A stretch of DNA of 64,000 bases from Channallabes apus. Lineage: Eukaryota; Chordata; Actinopteri; Siluriformes; Clariidae. The stretch is from contig CM060115.1 in the NCBI GenBank assembly GCA_030522415.1, forward strand, positions 11,286,491-11,350,490, in the 5' to 3' direction. A program made the translations under genes and the position numbers. The first letter of the stretch is position 1, and each line of letters starts with the position of its first letter. Of this stretch, positions 1-12,001 are shown one piece after another. The notes under the pieces are model-generated. The model was not told where the DNA came from. It did no database searches and saw nothing but the letters and a program-made list of their open reading frames with translations.

Positions 1-1055
1 AATCAAGTCACTGTTCGCGTGCGTTGTAATGACCTTATTGATCTTTTGCAGTCACGTGACTACCGTGATGACAGCCCCAACAGCGGATGGCAGAAGCATT
101 GTTAACTGACATTAGGCTATTAGGTACAGTATTTCCGCTAATTGTTAGACTTGGGGGGTAAAATTAACAGAAGGATTACCCGATGACCTACTGGATTACC
201 GACTGTAACCTAAGAGTAATCTGATAGATTCTGCTCTACTTATTATTTTTCATGATTCCCTCAGATGGTGTATAAATATTTGATTCATCCTGGATCTCGT
301 TAACTCGTTCATTGCTTCTTTTGCAAATGAGCCGATGCTATTGGAATACTTAGGGGTACTAAGTCTTGCCCACATGCTTTCTTTTTTTTTGCTCCATTTA
401 AATGGATAATAGTTATATAGTTATTTATAATTTAAATGGAAAAAGTTATATCATGATGATGTTCACATGAGGTTGTATTTGCTTGTATTTGAGGTTGAAA
501 CCCCGGAGGAAACCCACCAAACACGGGGAGAACATGCAAACTCCATGCACACAGAGATGGGAATCGAGTCTGTCCGGGAATCGGAATCGGACCCTGGAGG
601 TTCAAGGAGACAGTGCTAACCACGACACCACCGTGCCGTCCAGATTAAATACTAAACAGCGTAAAGAATGGAAAGACTTAGAAGCAATTACTAAGGAGAC
701 TATGTATTGTTTGCTCAATGTGCTTCTGTGATGGGTTGTCAATGTGGGATTTGGCACTGGCATTTGGTAAGTAATGTCCTTTTTGCCACCCAAAAGTGGG
801 CTGGCCTGGGGCGAACAGATTTCATGACGTCAGGTGCAATATCTATTTTATTATTGACTCTGATAATCAATATGTTTCCAAGTATCCAAATTCATTTTCA
901 TGCATTCAAACATATTTAACTTGATCTCAGTAGTAAAGGTCGGCTACCACATGACATGATGTATAGGTACATGCACACTTAGATATCAAATTCTGTTTGA
1001 TCTCTGCCTGTATTCGTCTTCTTATATGTTTTATTATCTTCTCATGTTTTCCCAG
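1..1055. other. Intronic/flanking DNA before the first eif3h-like exon
   Basis: No exon recognised apart from the SINE fragment listed separately. The sequence is AT-rich and ends in a pyrimidine-rich stretch and a CAG acceptor at 1053-1055. The 5' exons of eif3h, including the start codon, must lie before the window if they exist. Confidence 0.5.
495..646 (-). mobile_element. V-SINE/DANA-type SINE, 5' half only
   Basis: Read on the minus strand this is the tRNA-like head and conserved central domain of the same SINE seen complete at 34025 and 60892: a run matching 'gtggtgt..gtggttagcactg' followed by the 'gagtttgcatgttctcc' and 'gtgggtttcctcc' blocks. The 3' half is missing and the copy is diverged. 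Confidence 0.7.
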
Positions 1056-1214
1056 TTCCAGATGGAGATGATGAGTCTCCGTCACGTCAACATCGACCAC
1101 CTCCACATCGGCTGGTACCAGTTCACCTACTACGGCTCCTCGTCAGCTGAGCTCTGCTGGACTTCCAGTTCAGCTACCAGCACGCTATCGAGGAGTCCGT
1201 GGTGCTAATTTACG
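1056..1214 (+). pseudogene. eif3h: eif3h-like exon A (MPN-domain region), frameshift plus stop
   Basis: eIF3h is a non-catalytic MPN-domain subunit of the cytoplasmic eIF3 complex, which loads mRNA and initiator tRNA on the 40S ribosome. The exon reads as the MPN segment with [19 protein letters not shown], then, after a lost base, [17 protein letters not shown] and a split Asp codon. This corresponds to about residues 99-153 of the roughly 352-residue vertebrate protein. Splice sites look intact: TTTTCCCAG before 1056 and G|GTAAGA after 1214, in phase 1, which joins correctly to exon B. Lesions seen: an in-frame codon missing after MEMM, one base missing in the expected Phe codon after GS (near 1137), and a TGA (near 1146) where the family has an Arg codon. 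Sequencing error is possible, but the independent lesion in exon C favours a pseudogene. Confidence 0.85.
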
Positions 1215-2340
1215 GTAAGACTTCAGAAGACTCTGTGATCATCGAGTCCCCCTGCTGAGGTAACTTCCTGCTTCCACGGAGTGTGATTTATAGGATGGGC
1301 CTGCAAACAGCAGCACCTGCATGTTGAATTCCCATATTAACAATTTATGAGCTGTTGCCTTAAGCAGATTATAAAAAGACTCAGCATCAGACATTTTCAC
1401 AGGTCTCCGTGGCGGCCGAAGTGTTTGTGAACACACTCTAGAGCAGGTGTTCTCAACTTTTTTTTTTTTTTTTAAACTGCCTGCTTCACTCATTATGAAG
1501 AAGATTAAGTTCTCACCATCCGTCCCTCGACCTCCATCTTGGATTATAGTCATAATAAAGTAGTGAGTAATGCACAGAATGTTGGCTGTCTTGTTTAATT
1601 ACTTAGATTGAACTTAAATTTAAAGTCATATAAAATAGGGATCTGCAGTTTGATGTTTTTCCCCCAGATTTCAATTGATCTTTTTTTTTTTATTATAATA
1701 TCCTGAGTCTACAGTAGGATACCCCAGAATATCTAGGATAAGTAAAAAAAAAACTTTGGACTCTGTTTAGTTCATACTCTGGTTTGAAACTTAAGCAGTT
1801 TGTCTAGCCTTACATTAGAACTAATGTATAAAAGCAAAAGATCACTTTATTAAAGACTTTATTCTTTAGAAAGGAAATTCTGGCACAAACTTATTAGATA
1901 TTATTAAGTGTGGCAGTTTGGAAAATCTTTACGCAGTAAGAACTTGTACAATTTGTCAGGGAATACATAGTATGAAGATATAGAACATAGACATAGAAGC
2001 AAGATGCAGGAAGAACTTAAAGGCTTAGTAATCATGGCATTGCCCAGTTAAAGACATAACACCTCACTGACATACTAGAAGCATGGTGGAGATGGGAAAA
2101 ACTGGTGTTTAAGGTGAAATTTTGTATTGTGAAATGCATTAGATGATCCATTCCATTTACCCCAAAAAATATGAGCAATATTACCAATTTCTAACACTAT
2201 ACTATACTGTACTGTATACTATACTGTATACTGTACGTAGTCATTATATACATTTATATACTATAGTCTATATATTGTATACTGTCGTCATTATATACAT
2301 GTATATACTATAGTCATTTTATAGTAATTTTTGCATATAA
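1215..2340. other. Intron with TATAC-rich tract
   Basis: No coding sequence recognised. Poly-T tracts occur near 1456 and 1680. At about 2196-2325 the DNA is a run of imperfect TATAC/TGTATAC units, with a segment 'cattatatacatttatatactatagtc' type repeated twice just before the LINE fragment. Confidence 0.5.
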
Positions 2341-3590
2341 AAACAATCAAAACATTTAGAAAGACAATGAAGCTGTGGGAAAGAGCAGTGGAAGCTAGGT
2401 TAAGGGCAGAGGTGAGCATTTGTGAGCAGCAATATGGTTTCATTCCTAGAAAGAGTACATCAGATGCAGTATTTGCTTTGAGTGGAGAAGTATAGAGAAA
2501 GTAATAAAGAGTTGCATTGTGTCTTTGTAGATTTAGAGAACGCGTACGACAGGGTGCCGAGAGAGGAGCTGTGGTGTTGTACAGTATGAGAAAGTCTGGA
2601 GTGGCAGAGAAGTATGCTAGAGTGGTGCAGGACATGTATGAGAGCTGTAAGACAGTGGTGAGATGTGCTGTAGGTGTGACAGAAGAGTTCAAGGTGGAGG
2701 TGGGTTTGCATCAAGGATCAGCTCTAAGCCCCTTTTTGTTTGCTCTGGTGATGGACAGGATGACATGAGATTAGACAGGAGTCTCCATGGACTATGATGT
2801 TTGCAGATGACATTGTGCTTTGTAGCGAGAGCAGGGAACAGGTGGAGGAAAATGTAGAGGTGGAGGTACGCTCTGGAAAGCAGAGGAATGAAGGTTAGCC
2901 GCAGCAAGATGGAATACATGTGTGCGAATGAGAGGGATCCAAGTGGAACGGTGAGGCTACAGGGAGCAGAGGTAAAAAAGGTGCAGGAGTTTAAGTACTT
3001 CGGGTCAACGGTCCAGAGCAATGGAGAGTGTGGAAAGGAGGTGAAGAGGCGGGTACAGGCAGATTGGAATAGGTGGAGAAAAGTGTCAGCTCTGTTGTGC
3101 GATAAAAGAATATCAGCGAGAATGAAAGGAAAGGTGTACAGGACAGTGGTGAGACCTGCGATGCTCTACGGCTTAGAGACAGTGGCACTGAAGAAAAGAC
3201 AGGAGGCAGAGCTGGAGTTAGCAGAGCTGAAGATGTTGAGGTTCTCTTTGGGAGTGACAAGGATAGATAGGATCAAGAATGAGTTCATCAGAGGGACAAC
3301 CCATGTTAGATGTTTTGGAGATAAAGTCAGAGAGGCCAGATTGAGGTGGTTTGGACATGTTCAGAGGAGAGAGTGTGAATATATCGGTAGAAGGATGCTG
3401 AGGTTGGAACTGCCAGGCAGGAGGTCTAGAGGAAGACCAAAGAGGAGATTTATGGATGCAGTGAGAGAGGACATGAAGTTAGTTGGTGTGAGAAAAGAGG
3501 ATGCAGAGGATAGGGTTAGATGAAGGCAGATGATTCGCTGTGGCGACCCCTGAAAGGGTACAGCAGAAAGACGAAGAAGAAGAAGATGTA
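2341..3590 (+). pseudogene. RTE-like non-LTR retrotransposon, reverse transcriptase and C-terminal fragment
   Basis: A 5'-truncated LINE. In broken frames it encodes the RT fingers motif QQYGFIPRKSTSDAVFAL, then VDLENAYDRVPRE, then GLHQGSALSPFLFALVMDRM, then the catalytic box FADDIVLC (FADD at 2800-2811). From 2888 a 211-codon frame gives the RT thumb and C-terminal tail: FKYFGSTVQSNG, RPAMLYGLETVAL, LRWFGHVQRRE and PGRRSRGRPKRRFMD, the style of the RTE clade. The 3' end is 'tgtggcgacccctgaaaggg' followed by a GAA/AAG-rich tail. At least two stops or frameshifts separate the RT blocks, so it is dead. No endonuclease domain is present. Clade assignment rests on motif memory, not alignment. Confidence 0.8.
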
Positions 3591-4324
3591 AATAAAGTAA
3601 AATATGAAATAAGTTTCAGTTAACCTTAATTTATGATTCCTCCTGGCACCGGCTGCTTAAAAAAATAAAACTAAAAGTGGCAACCTTTCCTTCTTGCTAC
3701 TTTCATTGCTTCCTTCCTTGCACAAAATGCAAAAAATCCTTAAAAAATACGTAAAACTTCGGTTCAGCTCGGTTCGGTCGCTCGTATGGTGAAAATTTGT
3801 TCGAATTCCGAGGGAAATTTCTTGTAAAATTTCTGAATTGGAAATTCTTAAAGCCGGGCATTTATATGCCAAGGTATCACTGTAGGTCTTACAATAACTG
3901 CTTCAGTCTTGTGCAACTGTATGACCATGGTAGGATCACGCCCCATTGCAGAAGACCGCATTAAGGTCATGTTACATTCTTCTGGTGCTTACAACGTTTA
4001 TGGCGCACATGCCACAGGTTATCAGTGCATCTATGTCACATTCAGAGAATTTAGTATAAATACTTGATACAATTCCTCACACAATCATTTCCTGATGAAA
4101 AAGTGTGTTGCGGTGTTTATACCAACCCACCAGATCCAATGATAATGTGGTAAACACATGATAAGCACGAGAGCTGATTGGAAATAGGAACATGTCCAAT
4201 ATTGTCTGGTGTGATCTCATCGGACTTGGTGAGCGCATGATCATGTGCATGAGAGGAGGCTAGTGACAACATGATAGGACACATTGAGGACCTGATGTGG
4301 CAAGGAAGCAGTATGCACATTTTT
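3591..4324. other. Intron, nothing recognised
   Basis: No exon, RNA gene or clear repeat boundary seen. A short run near 3780-3860 has an inverted, MITE-like look ('gaattccgag..' to '..aattggaaattc'), but no termini were found. Confidence 0.4.
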
Positions 4325-4905
4325 CCATTTTGACCCCATTCCCGTATAGCCCTTCTGGCTCTCCCTTTTAGTTATGCTGTCCCCCATGGATGCCCCGTGT
4401 GGTCTGCCTGGGATGCGTGTGGTGACTGGGGACGGTTCCACTTTACCATGAAGACGGTCCTGTCCTCGGCTGATGCTGACAGATGTTCTCTGAGGACTTA
4501 TGACTTCAGTCGCTTGATAGTTCAGGACTGGAGTTCCCTACAGTCTAGCTGAGTCTTCAATAACGAACTGGACTCAATATTAACTTAAACACATCTCTAG
4601 TTATGCTGAACTTCCAGTCTCACACAGTATGATGCAGATCAATCTCTGCTATCCGTTTTCACCCAGATGAGGATGGGTTCCCTGTTGAGTCTGGTTTCTC
4701 TCAAGGTTTCTTCCTATTACCATCTCAGGGAGTTTTTCCTTGCCACTATCGCCGTCGTCCTCTCCTTGCTCATCAGAGACAGTCTTATCTTTCTGATTCA
4801 TACACGTTCACATCTCATACAAACTTAAATAATTCTTTTGATTGTGTAAAGCTGCTTTGCGACAATGGCAATTGTTAGTGCTATACAAATAAAATTGAAC
4901 TGAAG
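4325..4905 (+). mobile_element. Non-coding retroposon with shared 3' tail, copy 1 of 3
   Basis: It carries the blocks 'gatagttcaggactgga', 'atgaggatgggttccctg', 'ctcaaggtttcttcctatta', 'cagggagtttttccttgcca' and 'ctatacaaataaaattgaa', shared in the same order with the copies at 24464 and 31990. The three share one 3' end and begin at different 5' points, which is the pattern of 5'-truncated retroposition. The family is very common in teleosts. I do not know its official name. Confidence 0.75.
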
Positions 4906-6675
4906 TAGGTCTGGATATTTTTTTTTAATGAAAGAAAATATTTTATTCAGCCTGCTGCGCAGGCACATCTCGGGTTGTTTTAAAAGCATGTTATTGCCAG
5001 AAAAATAACACATTTCAGCCAAACTGTAATTTTGTTTTGGCAGAGTTTTTTTTTCTTCTTTTGGCTGAATTCAGCCACAGAGACATCTGATGGGTTTTTC
5101 CCCGGACGTTAGCCATTTTTGATCGAGCAATCCCTTTTAACGTTTTAGCAGTAGTTTATTAATATTTAATCTTATTCCAAATTGCTCTAGGTTTCGCACT
5201 TTCTTTAGAGTTCATTAGGCAGGAGTGGTGTGCTCAGGCCTTTAGGGACATTTAGTCCCTTTTTGTTAATCTCTCAGTCTTTTCCAGAGAGGAAGCCGCT
5301 GTGTGAGTGATGCAGTTAATCACAACACATTTAAAACGCATCAATAATGCAGCCTGTTATATTAAAGAAGCAAATAAACGAGCCTTTCAGCATTCAGCGT
5401 GAGAGAAGCCAAAGACAGATTTTAGTGTGCTATTGACGTCGTTTTACACACGTATCGCGTTAATGGGTACATTCTGTGATGTATATTTTGGATATGATTT
5501 TTTCTTTTTTTAAAAAAAACAAAAACCAAAACAGACAGAGCTGAAGCCAGCGAATGAGTGGCAATGCTGACGAGGACTTTAAAACGCGTCTCAAGTTTTT
5601 CAACAACCCTGACAAACGAAATTAATTCAGCGCAACTCAATTACCGAAGCTGTTGCTGAGCTGGCCTTTGTGCCACCCCATCGCAATATCTAGAAGCCGT
5701 CCCTCACTTCTCAAGCAGGAGAAAAAGCTTTGCTGCTTGACCTTTACTACACACACTCAAGATTGGATTGCCAAACACGAATTAAACTACGGGTGGGGTG
5801 GGGTGGGGGGATAGGGGAATAGAAACATGTTTGCTTCAGTAATGTTTGACTGACCCACATCACATTTCATATCTTTTACCCTGCAGCGCTGTTTCTCCCA
5901 AATCTGATAAGGCAGAAACGGATCGGTAGAGCTGAGAATCACAGCCAGACAGTCGATTTGGTTCCGTTCGATTTTTTGGGCGTTGCAATTTTCAATTTTC
6001 GACTAAGTTCATCATCTGATTAAAAAAAAAAATTCTCGAACAGTCGAATCAGATCAACTGTCTACCTGTGATCCTTAACTTGGGGAATTGCTGTTTATTT
6101 ACTAGATACAAAGTGGTGTACATGTTTGTACACTTTTTGAAAAATGTCTTTTCTTTGTTTTTTTTATTTTGCTAATGTCTCCACCCCTAGGTATGTGCTT
6201 ATTTAATTTTTTCTCCTATTAGCAAATGCACTTCAGGTGAAGATAATTAGACTAAACTTTTCAAAAATAAATGTAAGAGCTTATTTATTTATGTACTTAT
6301 TTATTTATTTTGATGTGAGATAAGCAATTGTTGATAAAGAAATTGATAAATAATTCTACTTAAATAATTAAGGTTTCATATAAATATCGAAAATGATGCT
6401 GTTAGGACGGTTAGAATTTGTTTTATGCGAGATTGGAGCAAGACAGTGTTTTTACAGAACGACATTTCCAGTTAATTTATGTTTTTAAACTTGCTCAAGA
6501 AGAAATTACAGGACTTTTTATGTTATTCGAGTTGAATATACATTAACACAAGTAGAAAAAACAGAAATCAAAAGTTAGATGGATTGCTAAAACAGCATGT
6601 GCAACAACGACAAGCCATTCTACAGTGTGACATTTCAGCACGTGACCAACAGATAGCGACTCCTAAGTAGCACTT
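4906..6675. other. Long repeat-poor intron segment
   Basis: No exon seen. 5100-5650 is not recognisably repetitive and is a candidate for conserved non-coding DNA. A G-rich stretch lies near 5793-5815. A hairpin-forming repeat at 5934-6076 is listed separately. TTTA/ATTT low-complexity DNA occurs near 6280-6310. Confidence 0.4.
5934..6076. repeat. Short inverted repeat, MITE-like hairpin
   Basis: The left arm 'gaatcacagccagacagt' plus 'cgatttgg' pairs imperfectly with the right arm 'cgaatcagatcaactgtc' plus 'tacctgtgatcc' across about 60 bases. No target duplication was established. Confidence 0.4.
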
Positions 6676-6812
6676 AAAGCAGGGCTACGTGCAATTGTGT
6701 TAAGTGCATTTTTGGGAAACGCACATGAAGCAATAACGAACATGAGCAAAATGACTCGTAGAAAACGCTCTTAAGCGCTAAGATCAATCGTTATCGGGAA
6801 ACGCAGCCCTGG
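6676..6812. mobile_element. Possible short MITE with CAGGGCT ends
   Basis: It begins 'cagggctacgtgcaattg' and ends 'tcgggaaacgcagccctg', so the outermost nine or so bases are inverted copies. The inner 'ttatcgggaaacgc' resembles the ends of the Harbinger-like remnant at 27624. Too short and diverged to classify. Confidence 0.35.
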
Positions 6813-8253
6813 ACACTGTGCTGCTTGCCAACAGTTTAGAAGATTGTAGGATTATAGCAGAACGGCAACATTTTACCACCTAAAATGCAAACCTGTATAA
6901 ACTAAAATAATAATTACATACATCTGTAATACAGGTAGTCCCCGACTTAAGAACATCGGAGTTACGAATTTCCATAGATACAAACGGACAGTACCATCGT
7001 TCTACGAACATAGATGCGAACAAATCGTGGAAGTAGCTCACATGTATTGTACAAACAATAGACACTGCAGTGCACCAGATGCCAATATTTACAATTATAT
7101 ACAATATTGTCAGTGTGTAAGTGAATGTATAAAATGCCCAAAGTCTGGTACAGTGGAACCTCGGATTACGAGTAATGCGGTTTACGTGTGTTCCGCAAGA
7201 CGAGCAAAGATTTTAATAAATTTTGATTTGGAAAATGAGCGTTGTCTTGGTTTACGAGCACTGAGTATCATGTATCACGCATGCGCTTCTTGTTTTGACA
7301 CCGAGCATCACGTCATCACAACTGATCCAACGGTTTTTCCTCTCTCTTGCGCTGCGGAATTGTAGGTAATCGGCTCCCCTGCTGGGTGAATACACACACA
7401 CACACGATATCTGGGCTGTAAAGACGAGTGTGTTTGTGTGTGTGTTTGTGAACTCATTCACCTACACCCGTGGTTCTCAAAGTGTGGGGCGCACCACACT
7501 AGTGGGGAATACAGACATGACAGCTGGGGCGCAATGAACGAGAGGAAATGAGTGGAAAATAATAGGGTAGTACCTATTCATGCTTTTCTTTATTGACAAT
7601 GAAGAGCGTACACTCAAAATTAACCAATCACACACAAAGAAGTGGATCATTAATACAAGTAAATTAAAATAACATCAGTTGGGGGCCGGAAGAAAAAGTG
7701 GAACCATAGTGCAACAATAACGGTTTAACGTCGGCATGTTAATTGCAGAGGAACAATATAAGGAAATGTTTGGTATTTTATATGTAATCATCATTTATTC
7801 CAATGTGTATGCTGATGTTTCTGTATTTTTGTTAAAAATTTATATTTTATCAGGCAGTACTTGCCTGGCATTTCTAGTTCCCACTGTGGTAGCAAATTTG
7901 CTTTTTGATCCTTCAGGCTCTGAACAGAAGGGAAGATCCATATCGTTCTACACTTTTAGTTGATGTGCGGCATTTTGCAATGATCCCTAAGTCATTGTTG
8001 CGCTGTAGAGAATAACGATGTTTATGCTTTCAAACATGTATAATTTACAGCAGGTGCTTAATCAAGAAAAAAGGCCGGTTTAGCTTAAAGACAACGTAGA
8101 GAGGAAATGTATGTGGGTATCTTATTCGTGGGTTTATTTACGCAGCTATCAAAGCCGGAGATGCGAATATGTGAATGTAAAACTAACTTTACCGCGGACA
8201 CAAACCGGGTCAGTACATAGTAGGCATAGTAACGTCACTGGATACATTTCATA

Positions 8254-8610
8254 CATGGACCACAAAAAAGCAGGCGATTCAGCACTATCAGCCTAATCAA
8301 CCAAAAAGCCAGCCGAAAAGAAAATATGATGAAGCCTATGTTGAGCTTGGATTCATGGTGGGAATGGTGAGGGCAGAGGAGAGACCCATGTGTGTTTTGT
8401 GTCGTTGGCAGCAGACCGCATGAGACCCAACAAATTAGGAAGACACTTAGAGACAACACACTACAGTCACGTTAATAAGCCACTAGACTTCTTTGAAAGA
8501 AAGCTGGCAGAATACAGACAGCAGGAGAAACAAATGGCACAAATGGCTTCATTCAAAGTTGCATACAGAATTGGCCAGTGCAAAAAAGCTACAAACGATT
8601 GCTGAGCAGC
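8254..8610 (+). pseudogene. hAT transposase fragment with BED zinc finger (ZBED5/SCAND3-like)
   Basis: In broken frames this reads KRKYDEAYVELGFMVGM, then EERPMCVLC, then RMRPNKLGRHLETTHYSHVN and KPLDFFERKLAEYRQQEKQM, ending near VAYRIGQCKK. That order (CxxC, then HxxxxH, then the FFERKL linker) is the BED-type DNA-binding finger plus linker at the N terminus of ZBED-class hAT transposases. The catalytic RNase H-like core and the dimerisation domain are absent. A stop lies near 8421 and a frame change between the CxxC part and the RPNKL part. It is the passenger of the surrounding hAT element, not a host gene. Confidence 0.75.
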
Positions 8611-8679
8611 TAATAAACATGGGGCAAATTATGCAAAGATAAGTGACAACGTAAGCCTTTTATAACATTTGCACGTGTA

Positions 8680-10238
8680 CAAACTGGATTCCAAAAAAGT
8701 TGGGAACAAATTGTGAATAAAAACTGAATGCAATGATGTGGAGATGGCAAATGTCAATATTTTATTCAGAATAGAACATAAATCACGGAACAAAAGTTTA
8801 AACTGAGAAAATGTATCATTTTAAGGGAAAAATATGGTGAATCAAAATGTCAAATGCCAAAAAAGTTGGGACAAGGCCATTTTCACCACTGTGTGGCATC
8901 TCCCCTTCTTCTTACAACACTCAACAGACGTCTGGGGACCGAGGAGACCAGTTTCTCAAGTTTAGAAATAGGAATGCTCTCTCATTCTTTTCTAATACAG
9001 GCCTCTAACTGTTCAATCGTCTTGGGCCTTCTTTGTCGCACCTTCCTCTTTATGATGCGCCAAATGTTCCCTATAGGGGAAAGATCTGGACTGCAGACTG
9101 GGCATTTCAGTACCCGGATCCTTCTCCTACGCAGCCATGATGTTGTGATTGTTGCAGAATGTGGTCTGGCTTTATCTTGTTGAAAAATGCAGGGTCTTCC
9201 GTGAAAGAGATGACGTCTGGATAGGAGCATATGTTGTTCTAGAACCTGAATATATTTTTCTGCATTGATGGTGCCTTTCCAGACATGCAAGCTGCCCATG
9301 CCACACGCACTCATGCAACCCCATACCATCAGAGATGCAGGCTTCTGAACTGAGCATTGATAACAACTTGGGTTGTCCATGTCCTCTTTGGTCCGTATGA
9401 CATGGTGTCCCACATTTCCAACAAGAACTTTGAATCGTGACTCGTCTGACCACAGAACAGTCTTCCATTTTGCCACACTCCATTTTAAATTATCCCTGGC
9501 CCAATGAAAACGCCTGTGCTTGTGGATCTTGCTTAGAAATGGCTTCTTCTTTGCACTGTAGAGTTTCAGCTGGCAACAGCGGATGGCACGGTGGATTGTG
9601 TTCACTGACAATGGTTTTTGGAAGTATTCCTGAGCCCATTCTGTGATTTCCTTTACAGTAGCATTCCTGTATGTGGTGCAGTGTTGTTTAAGGGCCCGGA
9701 GATCACGGGCATCCAGTATGGTTTTACGCCCTTGACCCTTACGCACAGAGATTGTTCCAGATTCTTCGGATTCTGAATCTTCGGATGATATTATGCACAG
9801 TTGATGATGATAACTGCAAAGTCTTTGCAATTTTTCGTTGGGTAACACCTTTCTGATATTCCTCCACTATCTTTCTGCGCAACATTGTGGGAATTGGTGA
9901 TCCTCTACCCGTCTTGGCTTCTGAGAGACACTGCCACTCTGAAAAATGTTGCCAATTAACCTAATTACTGTTAATAGGTCTTCCAGCTCTTCGTTATGCT
10001 CAAATTTACTTTTTCCAGCCTCTTATTCCTACTTGTCCCAACTTTTTGGGGATTTGTTGACACCGTGAAATTTGGAATCAACATATTTTTCCTTTAAAAT
10101 GATACATTTTCTCGGATTAAACTTTTGATCTGTCATCTGTGTTCTATTCTGAATAAAATATTTGCCATCTCCACATCATTGCATTCAGTTTTTATTGACA
10201 ATTTGTTTAGTGTCCCAACTTTTTTGGAATCCGGTTTG
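8680..10238 (-). mobile_element. Tc1-like transposon, 1559 bp, with long inverted repeats
   Basis: It is flanked by TA at 8678-8679 and 10239-10240. The ends CAAACTGGATTCCAAAAAAG and the complement of CAAACCGGATTCCAAAAAAG begin long inverted repeats that stay alike for well over 100 bases, including 'tgaatgcaatgatgtggaga' on both sides. It carries one minus-strand transposase pseudogene. It is the innermost of four nested elements. Confidence 0.9.
8982..9885 (-). pseudogene. Tc1 transposase, frameshifted and lacking the catalytic Glu
   Basis: Tc1 transposases cut and paste DNA at TA using a DDE triad. The likely start is the ATG at 9885, giving MLRRKIVEEYQKGVTQRKIA, a helix-turn-helix of the paired-like domain. 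A frameshift near 9775 moves the rest into the frame that contains RKGQGRKTILDARD, WARDNLKW, the first Asp in VLWSDESRF and the second Asp in IFQQDKARPHSA. The third catalytic block reads SPDLSPIGNIW, whereas the family has Glu (ENLW type), so the catalytic Glu is Gly here. Length without the shift is about 300 residues, normal for Tc1 (about 340). It should be inactive. Confidence 0.9.
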
Positions 10239-10658
10239 TATTTTATCTGTTTTGAACTTGGTGTTATTTGATCTTATTGTTTTAGGAATTGATATTTCAA
10301 TAAATAGTAAACTTGGCCGATTTCGTTATCATTTTGTTGATAAGTGGGGCTTGAAAATTCGCCCACCCCCTTAAGTGGGGAATGACAGAAAATGTTTGAG
10401 AACCACTGACTTACACCAACACACACAAACACTCTCTCTTGGCTTTACAGCCCCCTCTCCTCTCAGGTTCCCAAACAAATTCTGCTCTATTGCGATTCTA
10501 AAAGGTAAGGTGCTGGTTAATTTTTGTTTTTTTGTTGTTGTTTTACTTTACAGCAGTGATTCCGTTAGTATGCGCTCACGCGAGTGTGACTAGAGATGTT
10601 CCTTGCTAATTTTTAAACGGTTAATTTTTAAACGGTTTTAAAAACGGTCTCTGTATTA

Positions 10659-10690
<32 letters not shown>

Positions 10691-10694
10691 ACAG
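10659..10694. repeat. (CA)n microsatellite
   Basis: A run of CA dinucleotides with one interruption, inside the second pogo-like element. Confidence 0.9.
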
Positions 10695-11263
10695 TGCCTG
10701 CGTGCACAAACGCAAACACTGATCTGTCAGGATTTATTTTTACGTCTTTTTTAAAGGTAAAGTGCAGGTTCATTTATTTTATTTTTACTTTATATTTTAT
10801 GTTAATTATTTTTATGTATTTAATTTTTTGGGCTGTAGAACGAATAAATTGAGTTTCCATTATTTCCTATGGGAAAATTAAATTTGGTTTACGAGTGTTT
10901 TGGAATACGAGCCCACTTCCGGAACGAATTATACTCATAATCCGAGGTTCCAGTGTATATTGTAAGTGTGTGTACGCGTGTGAGGGCTGCGCAGGAGAAA
11001 TGAGTCGGCCTCACCGGTTACAATAAATCAGTCCAGGAGCAAGATGATAGAAAATGTCTGTCTTGATGGTGAATAATCCCTAATTTCAGAAAATCTTTAA
11101 CTGTAAAAATAAAGTTTACAGTCTAATAAAGTGGAAAACAACTCAGACAAAATGGCGTTCAGGATTACCCATGTGATTTAAAGGCGCAGAGACAACACTA
11201 ATGCGCAATTACGTTTTTTGGCAGTGTGGTCAATTGGTATGCCTTACATATTATATTCATGTC

Positions 11264-11966
11264 CAGAGGTGGAAAGTAACGAATTACATTTACTCGCGTT
11301 ACTGTAATTGAGTAGTTTTTTTGTGTATTTCTACTTTTTAAAGTAGTTTTAAAAATCTGTAATTTTACTTTTACTTAAGTACCTTTTGTTTGAAGTATTG
11401 TAATTCGCTACATTTTAAATCATATTCGCTACTGAGTAAAAAATAAATGAATGAAAATGATAAAATAATAAAAATATTATGCTTTGTATAAATGCTCCAT
11501 TGCGCCGCGTGTGTGTATCATGTCCTGGTCGCGCGCCGCTCCAGACTCCACTCCATGTTTTCTGACTGTCTCCACATCGGCATCTTCCTGACCTTCCACA
11601 CGCTCGCTTCCGCCTTGAGAATGACGTCATCGACTAGCGCCACCATATATAAACCGGAGAGAGACGCGGGAAAAATGAAAGAGGTTGTGATTTTGGCGTT
11701 TTGATATTTGGTTGTGTATTCCGGTTTTGACTTTTTGCCTCCAATTGACTTTGATTATTGCTTTGTCCCTTTGGTTTGGTTGGTCTTTGTATATATTTGT
11801 AGATAATTTCATTGTTTTTGGTTTAGGGAGTCCGGGAAGGTACCTGTATTTTTGTTTGTGTTTTTATTTACTTTTTTTTTTTTTGCAGGTAATCTAGCTA
11901 CTAAATATAAATACCATTTTGTTTATAATTTTGGCCTGGGTCCATCCTGAATCTGATCCTCCTCCT

Positions 11967-12001
<35 letters not shown>

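Larger units (their letters stand above)
7468..10408 (+). mobile_element. ZBED-type hAT element, internally deleted and split by a Tc1
   Basis: The ends are CCGTGGTTCTCAAA at the left and TTTGAGAACCACTG at the right, forming hAT-style inverted repeats. Flanking 8-mers ACCTACAC (7460-7467) and ACTTACAC (10409-10416) agree at 7 of 8 positions. Only the N-terminal piece of the transposase remains (8254-8610). The Tc1 at 8680-10238 sits inside. Confidence 0.75.
7151..10955. mobile_element. Second pogo/Tigger-like element inserted in the first
   Basis: The terminal inverted repeat CAGTGGAACCTCGGATTACG at 7151 pairs with its complement (one mismatch near the tip) ending at 10955. It is flanked by TA at 7149-7150 and 10956-10957. 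Removing it rejoins the first MITE exactly where the 15018 copy reads 'agtccagtatatt'. Its own body, with (CA)n tracts, is split by the hAT at 7468-10408. No transposase was seen. Confidence 0.75.

Noticed and set aside
7141..7365. 112-codon plus-strand frame across 7027-7365
   Set aside because: It crosses the junction between two nested MITEs and contains their terminal repeats.
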